From Saccharicrinis sp. UBA6048 (GTDB lineage: Bacteria > Bacteroidota > Bacteroidia > Bacteroidales > Marinilabiliaceae), in the NCBI GenBank assembly GCA_002429115.1, contig DIYS01000014.1:1-20288 (forward strand): 20,288 bases of DNA. The letters run 5' to 3'. Of the stretch, positions 1 to 7,464 are shown piece by piece. Numbering within the stretch: the stretch's first letter is position 1; each line of letters opens with the position of its first letter. The notes under the pieces were generated by a model. It was not told the DNA's origin. It made no database searches and saw only the letters and a program-made list of their open reading frames with translations. Position numbers and translations under genes: made by a program.

Positions 1-133
1 ATGAGTTGTTTAATTTCATATATTACAAAATCAGCACCATAGTGAAGACTTTACTTGCAAGCACCAGACCCAAGGCTTTTCTTCCGGTGAGCCACATGCC
101 CCAGACTACTGGCCAGTTAATGCTTGCATTGAA
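1..133. other. Unrecognised sequence left of the truncated paralogue
   Basis: This short stretch does not continue the transglutaminase family protein that follows it. Three frames are partly open. Forward frame 3 is open from position 3 to a stop at 144-146. Forward frame 2 is open from 14 into the remnant. A hydrophobic reverse frame of about 39 residues runs from 142 down to a stop at 25-23. None gives a protein I recognise. A 10-base perfect palindrome, ACTGGCCAGT, lies at 109-118. It may be a fragment of a mobile or rearranged element, but nothing here proves it. Confidence 0.3.
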
Positions 134-421
134 TTGGGAAAGTTAAAAACGGGAGATGGTCAATATATTTTAACCATCACGCTGCCCGATGGCTATGTAA
201 TAGAAGAACTACCAGAAAAAATGGTAACAGCCATGCCGGAAAATGGCGCCCGATATATGTTCCATATTAATCAGGTTGGCGAAAATCAAATACAAATTCA
301 AAACAACTATCAGATTAATCAAACCATATACTCGGGTGTAGATTACCCATATCTGAAAAAGTTCAATGAAATGATAGTGGCTAAGGAAGCTGAACAGATT
401 GTATTGAAAAAAATCAATTAA
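134..421 (+). pseudogene. C-terminal remnant of a DUF3857/transglutaminase protein
   Basis: The reading frame gives about 95 residues whose end matches the end of the intact protein encoded just downstream. Both have a PDGY-x-IE-x-LP motif (here about residues 18-27), an amphipathic middle with an aromatic-rich stretch, and a final LKKI plus one residue. Only this C-terminal beta-rich tail is present. The DUF3857 and transglutaminase domains, normally about 500 residues upstream, are missing. The only start in frame is a TTG at 134, and the frame stays open further back to about position 14 with sequence that does not resemble the family. I read it as the 3' end of a tandem paralogue that was truncated by recombination or deletion. 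It could instead be an intact gene cut by an assembly or contig edge, but the sequence just upstream does not support that. Whether it is translated is unknown. Confidence 0.6.
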
Positions 422-461
422 ATCCAGCTATTAACATTTTTAGTTAAGAATTCATATAATA

Positions 462-2366
462 ATGAAAAAATCACTTGTCTTTATCTTTCTCTGCGCGTTG
501 CTTGGCAACGTGCAGGCTAAGGATACTAAACTGAATTATATCGCGGGTTTAATTCCTGATTCCCTGAAGAAAAATGCTCATGCAGTCATTCGTGAACATC
601 ATGAAAAGGTAGAAATTCTTTCTCCATCAAAAACACGAACCACTGTGCATGTTGTTATAACGGTTTTAAAAGAAGCAGGTAAATCAAAAGCCTGGATGCA
701 GGTTCCATACAGCAGTGACTCCAAAATAATCGAACTCAGTGCCAAAGGCTATAATGCCATTGGCATGGAATCTAATAAATGGCCTAAAAAAGATTGGAAA
801 GATATTGGGTACGACACTTATGGTACGGCCTACTCTGATTATAGGGTAAAGGTGCTCAAACCTGGCAATAACAGCTATCCTTATACCATTGAATACAATT
901 ACGTCTATGAAGAAAGTAACACCTATGGTATCGACAGCTGGCATCCTCTTTGGGAAGATAACCTGTCTGTGGAAAAAAGCAGCTATGAACTGGTTTACAA
1001 CCCTTCTATGGAAGTAAAGTATCAACCATACAATTTTACGGATGCTGTTAAAATGACCAAAACAAACAATTCGCTAAAATGTGAAGTGACCAATTTAATA
1101 GCACTTAAAAAAGAACCTTATCGCCCTCCATTAAAGTTTCTGACACCTTATCTTCGTGTTGGCGTTAAGAACTTCACCTACGATAAGTACGATGGTAATT
1201 CTTCTTCATGGGAAGATTATGGCAATTTCTATAACAAAATATCAGAAGGCAAATCAGAACTACCTGAAATTCGAAAAAAGGAAATTGATCAGATTATTGC
1301 TCAACAACCTGATGACCTTTCAAAAATAAGGGCGCTTTATAAATATATGCAATCCCATACGCGTTACGTCAATATTTCAATTGGCATTGGAGGTATTCAG
1401 CCTTTCTCGGCAATGGAGGTGTCTGAGAATGGTTATGGTGACTGTAAAGCCCTTTCCAATTACATGAAAGCAATTTTGAATTATGCGGGACTAAAATCAC
1501 ACTTAACGGCTATCAAAGCTGGAGCCTATCAATATGAGTTTGATACCGACTTTGTAAGTCACCAGGGGAACCATATGATACTTTGTGTGCCGCTTTCAAA
1601 GGATACCATTTGGCTGGAATGTACAAGCCAGACGATGCCATGTGGCTTTTTAGGTGACTTTACCGATAATCGACCAGCTTTAATCCTTACTGAGAATGGT
1701 GGTCAATTGGTAAGAACGCCTAAATATGACAAACAACTTAATAAAGTTGTACGAAATATTAACATTGATATAGAGGAATCAGGCACTGCCAAAGCCCATG
1801 TCAACTCCACCTACACAGGCTTAGAATATGATGAAAAACATAGCTTAACCATGGAAGACAAAGAATCGCAACTGAAGATTCTATATAAGCACTTTGACTT
1901 ACCTAATTTTAAAATCACGGACTTCAATCTGGATCAGACAGATCAGGCTCACCCCCAACTGCATGAAGAACTTAAACTGGAGCTGAATAGTTATGCTTCA
2001 AAAAGTGGTTCACGATTATTTATTCCGGTCAACCCAGCCAGCAAATGGCGGCGTGTACCTAGCAATAAAAGCAAGCGTACCTATGACATTCATAAGAAAT
2101 CAGAATATACCCAACAAGACACCGTCACTTTCAACATTCCGGATGGCTATAAAATAGAGGTACTGCCTACTAAAGTGGAAATTACGAATGAGTATGGAGT
2201 CTACAAGGCGGAAACCAAAGTAGAAGCTAACACAATCACCTACACCCGCTTATTTGAAAGCAATAGCGGCATTTTTCCTGCCAGCGAATACGACGATTTC
2301 GTTGCATTCTATAAAAAGGTGTTTAAAGCTGATGGCGCCTTGGCTATTCTTAAGAAAATAGAGTAA
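462..2366 (+). CDS. Secreted DUF3857/transglutaminase-like protein
   Basis: The 634-residue protein starts with a clear Sec signal peptide: Lys-Lys at 2-3, a hydrophobic core at about 5-16 and a likely cut after VQA at 19. It should therefore act in the periplasm or at the outer face. A DUF3857 beta-rich domain occupies about 45-240. A transglutaminase-like core follows at about 270-400, with the nucleophile Cys328 in a GYGDCKA motif, His371 in QGNHMI and an acidic residue in WLECTSQ (Glu386) where many transglutaminases have Asp. The last 150 residues form a beta-rich C-terminal domain with PDGYKIEVLP. Length and order fit the large Bacteroidota DUF3857/DUF3858 family, whose substrates are unknown. 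The ATG follows the truncated paralogue by 40 bases. The pair suggests a former tandem duplication. The fold assignment is firm, the function is not known. Confidence 0.9.
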   Translation: MKKSLVFIFLCALLGNVQAKDTKLNYIAGLIPDSLKKNAHAVIREHHEKVEILSPSKTRTTVHVVITVLKEAGKSKAWMQVPYSSDSKIIELSAKGYNAIGMESNKWPKKDWKDIGYDTYGTAYSDYRVKVLKPGNNSYPYTIEYNYVYEESNTYGIDSWHPLWEDNLSVEKSSYELVYNPSMEVKYQPYNFTDAVKMTKTNNSLKCEVTNLIALKKEPYRPPLKFLTPYLRVGVKNFTYDKYDGNSSSWEDYGNFYNKISEGKSELPEIRKKEIDQIIAQQPDDLSKIRALYKYMQSHTRYVNISIGIGGIQPFSAMEVSENGYGDCKALSNYMKAILNYAGLKSHLTAIKAGAYQYEFDTDFVSHQGNHMILCVPLSKDTIWLECTSQTMPCGFLGDFTDNRPALILTENGGQLVRTPKYDKQLNKVVRNINIDIEESGTAKAHVNSTYTGLEYDEKHSLTMEDKESQLKILYKHFDLPNFKITDFNLDQTDQAHPQLHEELKLELNSYASKSGSRLFIPVNPASKWRRVPSNKSKRTYDIHKKSEYTQQDTVTFNIPDGYKIEVLPTKVEITNEYGVYKAETKVEANTITYTRLFESNSGIFPASEYDDFVAFYKKVFKADGALAILKKIE

Positions 2367-2434
2367 TTAATAACGAGAGTGTCTACGAGAAGTCAGAAAT
2401 GAATACTTTGGCGTTACGAATCATAACCTTTACC

Positions 2435-2487
2435 ACCAAGGCTCGAAGTTCACTAAGAAAAAAACTTAGTGTTCTTTGAGCCTTGGT
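2435..2487. repeat. Long imperfect intergenic hairpin
   Basis: Two 23-base arms (2435-2457 and 2465-2487) pair at 20 of 23 positions around a loop of seven A residues. The arms contain ACCAAGGCTC on the left and GAGCCTTGGT on the right. It lies about 70 bases after the stop of the DUF3857 protein gene and could end its transcript, but no run of T follows the right arm. Similar CTTTGAGCCTTGGT-type hairpins are, as far as I recall, dispersed in Bacteroidota intergenic DNA, so it is filed as a repeat with possible terminator activity. Confidence 0.6.
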
Positions 2488-2546
2488 ACTGATCTATTGG
2501 TACTTAATCTTGTATCTGAATACGAATTTTCGTTGAACTGCTGACC

Positions 2547-2690
2547 TTATAAACTTCTCAACTAATAAACTTTTCAACACGAACCGGAGTTAGGGATTTT
2601 CAACTCTCGATTCGACGATTGCGCAATTCGACAGTTAAGCAAATCATCACTTAAACTTTTCAACCTTTAAACTCTTAAACAAATACTCCC
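2547..2690. repeat. Degenerate AT-rich intergenic repeat, copy 1
   Basis: This part of the 500-base gene-free stretch (2367-2866) is built of short variants of TAAACTTTTCAAC and CAATTCGACA. It contains TAAACTTCTCAAC at 2550-2562 and CAATTCGACA at 2624-2633. Both words recur exactly and in the same order in the spacer before pyrG (10219-10231 and 10263-10272). No open frame or RNA gene is seen in the stretch. Apart from this repeat, the hairpin at 2435-2487 and a small palindrome at 2786-2803, I see nothing in it. Confidence 0.5.
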
Positions 2691-2785
2691 TACATCAAAT
2701 TAACAGTTTGCCATTTTAGCAATCATCTTCACCTCAATACCCTATGAGAAAGAAGAAGTTATCAACAATAGATTAATTTCCTTTC

Positions 2786-2803
2786 TACTAATACGCATTA
2801 GTA
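2786..2803. promoter_or_regulatory. Candidate operator palindrome before the nucleoside phosphorylase gene
   Basis: TACTAAT and ATTAGTA form perfect 7-base arms around a 4-base centre, 63 bases before the ATG of the nucleoside phosphorylase gene. The size and symmetry suit a dimeric repressor site, and the position suits control of the three-gene unit that follows. No regulator is encoded nearby. AT-rich palindromes of this size can occur by chance, so this is only a candidate. Confidence 0.25.
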
Positions 2804-2866
2804 TGAAAAAATCATTAATTTGACTTCCCATTATTAAAAACATCATCTAAACTCAACATTTACTGC

Positions 2867-3742
2867 ATGCGCAAAATAGAAGCCTCAGAACTCATTATAA
2901 ATCCCGATGGCAGTGTCTTTCATTTACACCTTAAGCCGGGTGAAATTGCTAACAATATTATTCTGGTTGGCGATCCCGGACGTGTAAAACTGATCAGCTC
3001 ATTCTTCGATCACATTGAATTAGAACGATCCAACCGTGAGTTTGTATCATGCACCGGTCAGTTAAATGGACAACGAATTTCTGCAGTTGCCACAGGTATT
3101 GGCACTGACAATATCGACATCGTACTTAATGAACTGGATGCATTGGTGAATATTGACTTTACAACACGAACAGTTAAAGAAACCTTGACCAGTCTTAATT
3201 TCGTGAGAATCGGTACTTCAGGGTCTTTACAAGAAGACTTACCGGTTGACACCTGGTTGCTCAGTGAAAAAACAATCGGTTTTGATGGTTTAATTAACTT
3301 CTATGCCAATCGAAACAGTGTCGTTGATCTGGAGTTTGAGAATAACTTTAAAAAAGCACTCAACTGGAATCCTCTTCTTACATCACCATATGTAATCAAT
3401 GCATCAGAACCATTAACACAAAAGCTTTCCGGTTCAAAGACAACCAAAGGCGTCACTATATCTGCACCTGGTTTTTATGGACCACAAGGACGAGTTCTAC
3501 GTTTACCATTGGCCGATGCCGATATCAATAGTAAAATTACCGAATTCCGTCATGGAGATGACCGAATAACCAATTATGAAATGGAGTGTTCTGCAATTTA
3601 TGGCTTATCAGCTTTAATGGGTCATCAGGCAGCCACTGTTTGCATGATTATTGCTAATCGTTTAGCGGGTACTGCCAGCAAAGATTACAAGCCTGTAATG
3701 AAGCAGCTGGTTAAATATGTACTTGATTGTTTAACGAACTAA
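2867..3742 (+). CDS. Nucleoside phosphorylase (uridine phosphorylase-like)
   Basis: The 291-residue cytoplasmic protein belongs to the PNP/UDP phosphorylase family, which splits nucleosides with phosphate to give the base and (deoxy)ribose 1-phosphate in nucleotide salvage. Visible hallmarks are the phosphate-binding VGDPGR at 34-39, the ATGIGTDN loop at about 75-82, the RIGTSGS strand-turn at 114-120 and YEMECSAIY at 237-245, where Met239-Glu240 would contact the ribose. Length is a little above that of E. coli Udp (about 250) because of additions at both ends. The family also includes purine-specific members, and I cannot separate uridine from other substrates by eye, so no symbol is given. 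No Shine-Dalgarno site is seen before the ATG, as is usual in Bacteroidota. It is the first gene of a probable operon, with the next start only 6 bases after its stop. Confidence 0.88.
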   Translation: MRKIEASELIINPDGSVFHLHLKPGEIANNIILVGDPGRVKLISSFFDHIELERSNREFVSCTGQLNGQRISAVATGIGTDNIDIVLNELDALVNIDFTTRTVKETLTSLNFVRIGTSGSLQEDLPVDTWLLSEKTIGFDGLINFYANRNSVVDLEFENNFKKALNWNPLLTSPYVINASEPLTQKLSGSKTTKGVTISAPGFYGPQGRVLRLPLADADINSKITEFRHGDDRITNYEMECSAIYGLSALMGHQAATVCMIIANRLAGTASKDYKPVMKQLVKYVLDCLTN

Positions 3743-3748
3743 TGAAAG

Positions 3749-4639
3749 ATGGATAGAGACAAGATAAAAGCACTGTTAACCCTTCTGGATGATCCCAATG
3801 AGGAAATATTCAGCACGGTTGAAAATGCCTTGCTTCAGGAGCATGTTGAGATCGTACCTGAGCTCGAAAAAGCATGGGAATCGTCGCCGGACAACCTGTT
3901 TCAGGAACGTGTCGAAAACATTATCCACTCTATCCAACTCAATGACATTCACGCTGAAATTGAAAACTGGCTAAAAACGCCGAATCCTGACTTGCTTTAT
4001 GGCTCCTATCTTGTCTGTAAGTATCAATATCCCGATATAAGCATTACGCGATTGAAAGAACAATTGTCGGAATTGCGAAAAGACATTTGGCTGGAATTAA
4101 GTGAGCATCTAACTGCTCTTGAGAAAATCAGAGTCGTCAACCACGTGATGTTTGATATTCATAAATTCTCCAGAAATACAAGTAAATATCTGGCACCGGA
4201 AAATAATTATATCTCAGAAGTACTGGATTCTCACAAAGGAAATCCTCTATCCGTTTCTGTCATATACTCCATACTTTGCCGCGAGCTGGGCATGCCGGTA
4301 TATGGTGTTAATCTGCCAAAGAATTTTATCCTGGCCTTTGTTGATGATTCGGTAACTGATAATGAAAATTCTCCTGAAAAAGGAGCAGCTTTGTTTTACA
4401 TCAACCCCATTAACAAAGGTGCTGTACTTGGACGCAAAGAAATCGAGTATTTTGTCAAGCAACAAAAGCTGGAGCCCAAAGAGGAGTTTTTCCTGCCGTG
4501 CGACAATGTTACCATCATTCGCAGGATGTTTAATAATCTAAGTTTTGGCTACGATAGTAAAGGTGAAGAAACAAAAAAAGCGGAGATTCAAAAGATTTTA
4601 GCTTTATTTGAAGATGCAAAACCTGACACTAATTCATAA
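3749..4639 (+). CDS. SirB1/transglutaminase-like family protein
   Basis: The 296-residue cytoplasmic protein has a helical N-terminal part (about 1-120) and the SirB1-type transglutaminase-like core at about 120-200. That core has the line ENNYISEVLDSHKGNPLSVS (151-170) followed by VIYSILCRELGMPVYGVNLP (171-190). In many SirB1 relatives the latter ends in P-G-H-F. Here it reads PKNF, so a His often found there is Asn192, and I see no evident Cys-His-Asp triad. The protein may be a non-catalytic or altered member. The C-terminal third carries helices that could be TPR-like. Its role in Bacteroidota is unknown. It sits tightly between the nucleoside phosphorylase and the dipeptidase genes (gaps of 6 and 24 bases), which suggests co-transcription, but the link in function is not clear. 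Confidence 0.8.
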   Translation: MDRDKIKALLTLLDDPNEEIFSTVENALLQEHVEIVPELEKAWESSPDNLFQERVENIIHSIQLNDIHAEIENWLKTPNPDLLYGSYLVCKYQYPDISITRLKEQLSELRKDIWLELSEHLTALEKIRVVNHVMFDIHKFSRNTSKYLAPENNYISEVLDSHKGNPLSVSVIYSILCRELGMPVYGVNLPKNFILAFVDDSVTDNENSPEKGAALFYINPINKGAVLGRKEIEYFVKQQKLEPKEEFFLPCDNVTIIRRMFNNLSFGYDSKGEETKKAEIQKILALFEDAKPDTNS

Positions 4640-4663
4640 CAATCCTAATAAATCAACAAGATA

Positions 4664-6121
4664 ATGAGCGTATTATCAAATTTACAACCTCAGGAGGTTT
4701 GGGAGCAATTCGAAGCAATATGCCAGGTGCCCCGTCCTTCAAAGAAAGAGGAAAAAATAATTGAGTTCCTGTTAAAATTTGCCGAAGAACATGATCTTGA
4801 AGCACATAAAGACCATATTGGCAATGTATTAATAAGAAAACCGGCAACACCGGGCAAAGAAAATGTGAAGTCTGTTGTATTACAGTCGCACATCGATATG
4901 GTGTGTGAGAAAAATAGTGATAAAAAACACGATTTCGATAATGACCCGATTACACCTGTCATCGATGGAGACTGGGTAAAAGCTGACAATACAACCCTTG
5001 GGGCTGATGATGGTATTGGCATGGCTGCTCAAATGGCATTATTGATATCTAAAGATATAGAGCACGGTCCGATAGAATGTCTCTTTACGGTTGATGAAGA
5101 AACCGGATTGACAGGTGCATTTGAATTGAAAGAAGGATTTTTCAACTCAAACATCCTGCTTAACCTGGATTCAGAAGACGATGGTGAGTTGTTTATCGGT
5201 TGTGCCGGTGGTGTTGACACCCTTGCTAAATTCCCATACACATTGGAAGCCACTCCTGAAAAATGGTTTGGTATTAAAGTAAGTGTTTCCGGCCTTAAAG
5301 GTGGACACTCGGGCGACGAAATACACAAGGGCTTAGGCAATGCCAATAAGATTATCAACCGCTTCTTATGGGAAAACAGTGAGAAGTATGAATTACGATT
5401 AGCATCTATTGAAGGTGGTAACCTGCGTAATGCCATACCGCGCGAAGCGACTGCTGTAGCTGTTGTTCCTTCAAAATACAAAGAGCAGATTCGCATCGCT
5501 TTCAACATGTTGTTTCACGATGTTCAGATGGAACTGAAAACTACTGAACCTGAGCTGCGCATGAAGCTTGAATCGGTTGAGTTACCTGAAAAAGTATTTG
5601 ACCTTGAGAGTCAAAACAATCTTCTAAACGGATTATACGCATGTCCGCATGGGGTTATTGAAATGAGTCGCGACATAGAGGGACTTGTGGAAACATCAAC
5701 CAATCTTGCATCTATTAAGATGAATGAAGATCATATTTTGGTAACCACAAGCCAGCGTAGCTCAGTGGAAAGTGCCAAAGAAAACATTGCCAATATGGTA
5801 AAAGCTGTTTTCAACCTTGCTGGTGCTGAAGCAATTCACTCAGATGGTTACCCGGGATGGGCGCCGAATACAGAATCTGAAATTCTTAAGATCACCAAGG
5901 AATCATACACCCGACTTTTTGGCACAGAACCGGTTGTTAGAGCTATTCATGCCGGATTGGAGTGTGGTTTATTCCTGGAAAAATATCCAGGCATGGATAT
6001 GATATCTTTTGGACCAACAATCAGAGGCGCACACTCACCTGATGAGCGCATTGAAATTGAAACGGTTAATAAATTCTGGAAGCACCTGATTGATGTATTA
6101 GCCAATATTCCTGAGGAATAA
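4664..6121 (+). CDS. pepD: Cytosol non-specific dipeptidase (aminoacyl-histidine dipeptidase), M20C
   Basis: The 485-residue protein is the size of E. coli PepD (485) and shows the full dinuclear zinc site of peptidase family M20C: His76 and Asp78 in SHIDM, Asp115 in GADDG, the pair Glu145-Glu146 in DEETG, Asp169 in NLDSEDDG and His457 in GAHSPDE. The lid/dimerisation domain lies at about 185-385, marked by LKGGHSGDEIHKG. It hydrolyses dipeptides, including Xaa-His, in the cytoplasm as the last step of peptide use. The ATG follows the SirB1-like gene by 24 bases. It is the last gene of the three-gene unit and is followed by a strong hairpin terminator. Family and activity are very secure. The preferred dipeptides are not. 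Confidence 0.95.
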   Translation: MSVLSNLQPQEVWEQFEAICQVPRPSKKEEKIIEFLLKFAEEHDLEAHKDHIGNVLIRKPATPGKENVKSVVLQSHIDMVCEKNSDKKHDFDNDPITPVIDGDWVKADNTTLGADDGIGMAAQMALLISKDIEHGPIECLFTVDEETGLTGAFELKEGFFNSNILLNLDSEDDGELFIGCAGGVDTLAKFPYTLEATPEKWFGIKVSVSGLKGGHSGDEIHKGLGNANKIINRFLWENSEKYELRLASIEGGNLRNAIPREATAVAVVPSKYKEQIRIAFNMLFHDVQMELKTTEPELRMKLESVELPEKVFDLESQNNLLNGLYACPHGVIEMSRDIEGLVETSTNLASIKMNEDHILVTTSQRSSVESAKENIANMVKAVFNLAGAEAIHSDGYPGWAPNTESEILKITKESYTRLFGTEPVVRAIHAGLECGLFLEKYPGMDMISFGPTIRGAHSPDERIEIETVNKFWKHLIDVLANIPEE

Positions 6122-6141
6122 ATAAGCTATTATACAAAAGT

Positions 6142-6181
6142 AAAACCGCTCCTTTTAATTATAAAAAGGGAGCGGTTTTTT
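6142..6181 (+). terminator. Intrinsic terminator after pepD
   Basis: The arms AAAACCGCTCC-TTTT and AAAA-GGGAGCGGTTTT pair with one bulged G and are followed by a T run that ends at 6181. The site is 20 bases after the pepD stop and 22 before the end of a convergent gene. The left side is A-rich, so on the other strand it also ends in T-rich sequence and may stop transcripts from both sides. Confidence 0.85.
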
Positions 6182-6202
6182 AATAATATTCCTGTCATTC
6201 AT

Positions 6203-6502
6203 TTAAGATTCATATTTACCAATCTTATCTTCAATCGCCACATCTTTAACAGAGTGAGATTGGATTTTAAGGTTACATAGCATATTCTCTGCCCCGGCTT
6301 TATAGCAAGCGTCATGCACCCGTTCAACCAATTGCATCACGGCCTCATAGGTTCCTTCAACAACGGTTTCAAAAGGAGTTACCTTGTATTTCAACCCCGA
6401 TTCGGCAATCTCTTTAATAGCTTCATCAACCATGGAATACATATCCCCATCTTTAGCCATTGGCAATACCTGGATAGCAGCATTTATAATTCTCTTTTTC
6501 AA
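6203..6502 (-). CDS. Thiamine-binding protein, MTH1187/UPF0045 family
   Basis: The 99-residue protein has the ferredoxin-like pattern of the MTH1187/YqgV family: first strand NAAIQVLP (7-14), helix MYSMVDEAIKEIAES (21-35), second strand KYKVTPFETVVEG (38-50), helix EAVMQLVERVHDACYKAG (53-70) and strand NLKIQSH (77-83). The phrase YKVTPFETVVEG is typical. Structures of the family are small tetramers or dimers that bind thiamine or related ligands in the cytoplasm. A precise job in thiamine uptake or sensing is not established. It lies 62 bases downstream of the gene for a 247-residue unknown protein on the same strand, so the two may share a transcript. No thiamine riboswitch was recognised upstream. 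Confidence 0.85.
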   Translation of the reverse strand: MKKRIINAAIQVLPMAKDGDMYSMVDEAIKEIAESGLKYKVTPFETVVEGTYEAVMQLVERVHDACYKAGAENMLCNLKIQSHSVKDVAIEDKIGKYES

Positions 6503-6564
6503 TTTTATCGTGTTATTATCTTAATAGCCCTATGATATTAAAGTATTATAGTTAACAAAAGTAA

Positions 6565-7308
6565 CTATTCCTTATTATCCTTGTTGCTAGTTCGCTCCTT
6601 CTCAATTAAATTCTCAATCTCACCCAGGCTCAACTTTTTCACATTAGTCACCAATAGTGATGGACTCAGAAAATCGCCCATTTGATTGCAATTCTTAATA
6701 ATTACAGACAATGATTCTTTCAGGCCTTTTTCAATAGGCATTAACCCAAGTATAGTAGCAAAATATCCATAAAACTCTATTTCCTCAATTTCACCCTTGT
6801 CACTTTTAAAGCCATATTCAAACTCACTCTTGATAACGCGCTCATGAAAATCGTTAAAAGCGTGGTAGCCTTTAGATGTCACAACAATAAAGTAGCGTAA
6901 ACTGGTTCCTTTACCACCCAATCCGGTTGAGATAAAAAGTGGCGAACGATCTGAAAGTGAACTTTGCATCAACATTTTACTCTCCTGAAATGCCAAAGTA
7001 GCCCACTCTGTCAGTTCCACATCCGGCGATTCTTTATACTTTTCAATGGCTTTAAAGGCCACAACATTATCAACTGAAGCCAGTCGGCATAACAATGTTC
7101 TTTTTTCCTCACTGGATGTTTCAGGATCAAACAGCAATTCCAACTGCTCCAGAACCAAGTCCTTATCAAGTTCCTTTTTTTGCTTTTTACTCTCCTTGAA
7201 GTATTGCATTTGTAACTTTACATCAATCTCCTCCTCAAGTACTGCAATATTACCTGCATACTTATTAATCAAATCCCTCATAGCTTCAAATGCCTTTTTT
7301 TCATTCAT
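6565..7308 (-). CDS. Conserved protein of unknown function, 247 residues
   Basis: I cannot assign a named family. The protein has no signal peptide or membrane segment and should be cytoplasmic. The N-terminal third (about 1-70) is charged and helical, with Lys-rich KESKKQKKELDKD at 38-50. Residues 70-110 look like paired HEAT-type helices (ETSSEEKRTLLCRLASVDNV, then EKYKESPDVELTEWATLAFQ). A more conserved-looking core follows at about 120-185 with STGLGGKGTSLRYF and a very acidic GEIEEIEFYG. The tail is charged. The LGGKG glycine-rich stretch recalls a loop, but not a complete nucleotide-binding motif. It is divergent from feoB across a 156-base spacer and heads a two-gene unit with the thiamine-binding protein. 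I recall similar proteins only in Bacteroidota. Confidence 0.75.
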   Translation of the reverse strand: MNEKKAFEAMRDLINKYAGNIAVLEEEIDVKLQMQYFKESKKQKKELDKDLVLEQLELLFDPETSSEEKRTLLCRLASVDNVVAFKAIEKYKESPDVELTEWATLAFQESKMLMQSSLSDRSPLFISTGLGGKGTSLRYFIVVTSKGYHAFNDFHERVIKSEFEYGFKSDKGEIEEIEFYGYFATILGLMPIEKGLKESLSVIIKNCNQMGDFLSPSLLVTNVKKLSLGEIENLIEKERTSNKDNKE

Positions 7309-7383
7309 ATGATAGTTTTAACGTGATAAAAACCAAAAAGTTTGCCTTCTTTTGTTAATAAATTTTACAAAAAATATGAAATC

Positions 7384-7428
7384 ACTACATTTAGGTATTG
7401 TAGTAACGATCTGACAAAACTACATTTG
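7384..7428 (+). promoter_or_regulatory. Promoter and possible operator of the feo unit
   Basis: TACATTTG at 7421-7428 fits the Bacteroidota primary-sigma -7 element TAnnTTTG exactly, and a TTG at 7398-7400 sits 20 bases upstream as the -33 element. Transcription would start near 7435, about 30 bases before the feo ATG. The hexamer ACTACA occurs at 7384-7389 and 7419-7424 and its complement TGTAGT at 7399-7404, over the -33 element. ACTACATTT is repeated whole at 7384-7392 and 7419-7427. Such repeats may bind an iron-responsive repressor, but no known Fur or DtxR box is matched with certainty. Confidence 0.55.
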
Positions 7429-7464
7429 TAAATTGATTTTTTAGACACTCATCCGTCACAATAC

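Noticed and set aside
1..133. Insertion sequence or transposase remnant at the left edge
   Set aside because: None of the partly open frames gives a recognisable transposase motif and no inverted terminal repeat is visible, so only unrecognised sequence is reported.
2367..2866. Non-coding RNA, tRNA or CRISPR in the 500-base gene-free stretch
   Set aside because: No cloverleaf, no regularly spaced repeats and no terminator with a T run was found. Only a hairpin, degenerate repeats and a short palindrome are visible.
5029..5508. 159-residue open frame on the - strand inside pepD
   Set aside because: It lies wholly opposite a gene with all catalytic residues of M20C, has no family motifs and a biased composition typical of an antisense shadow.
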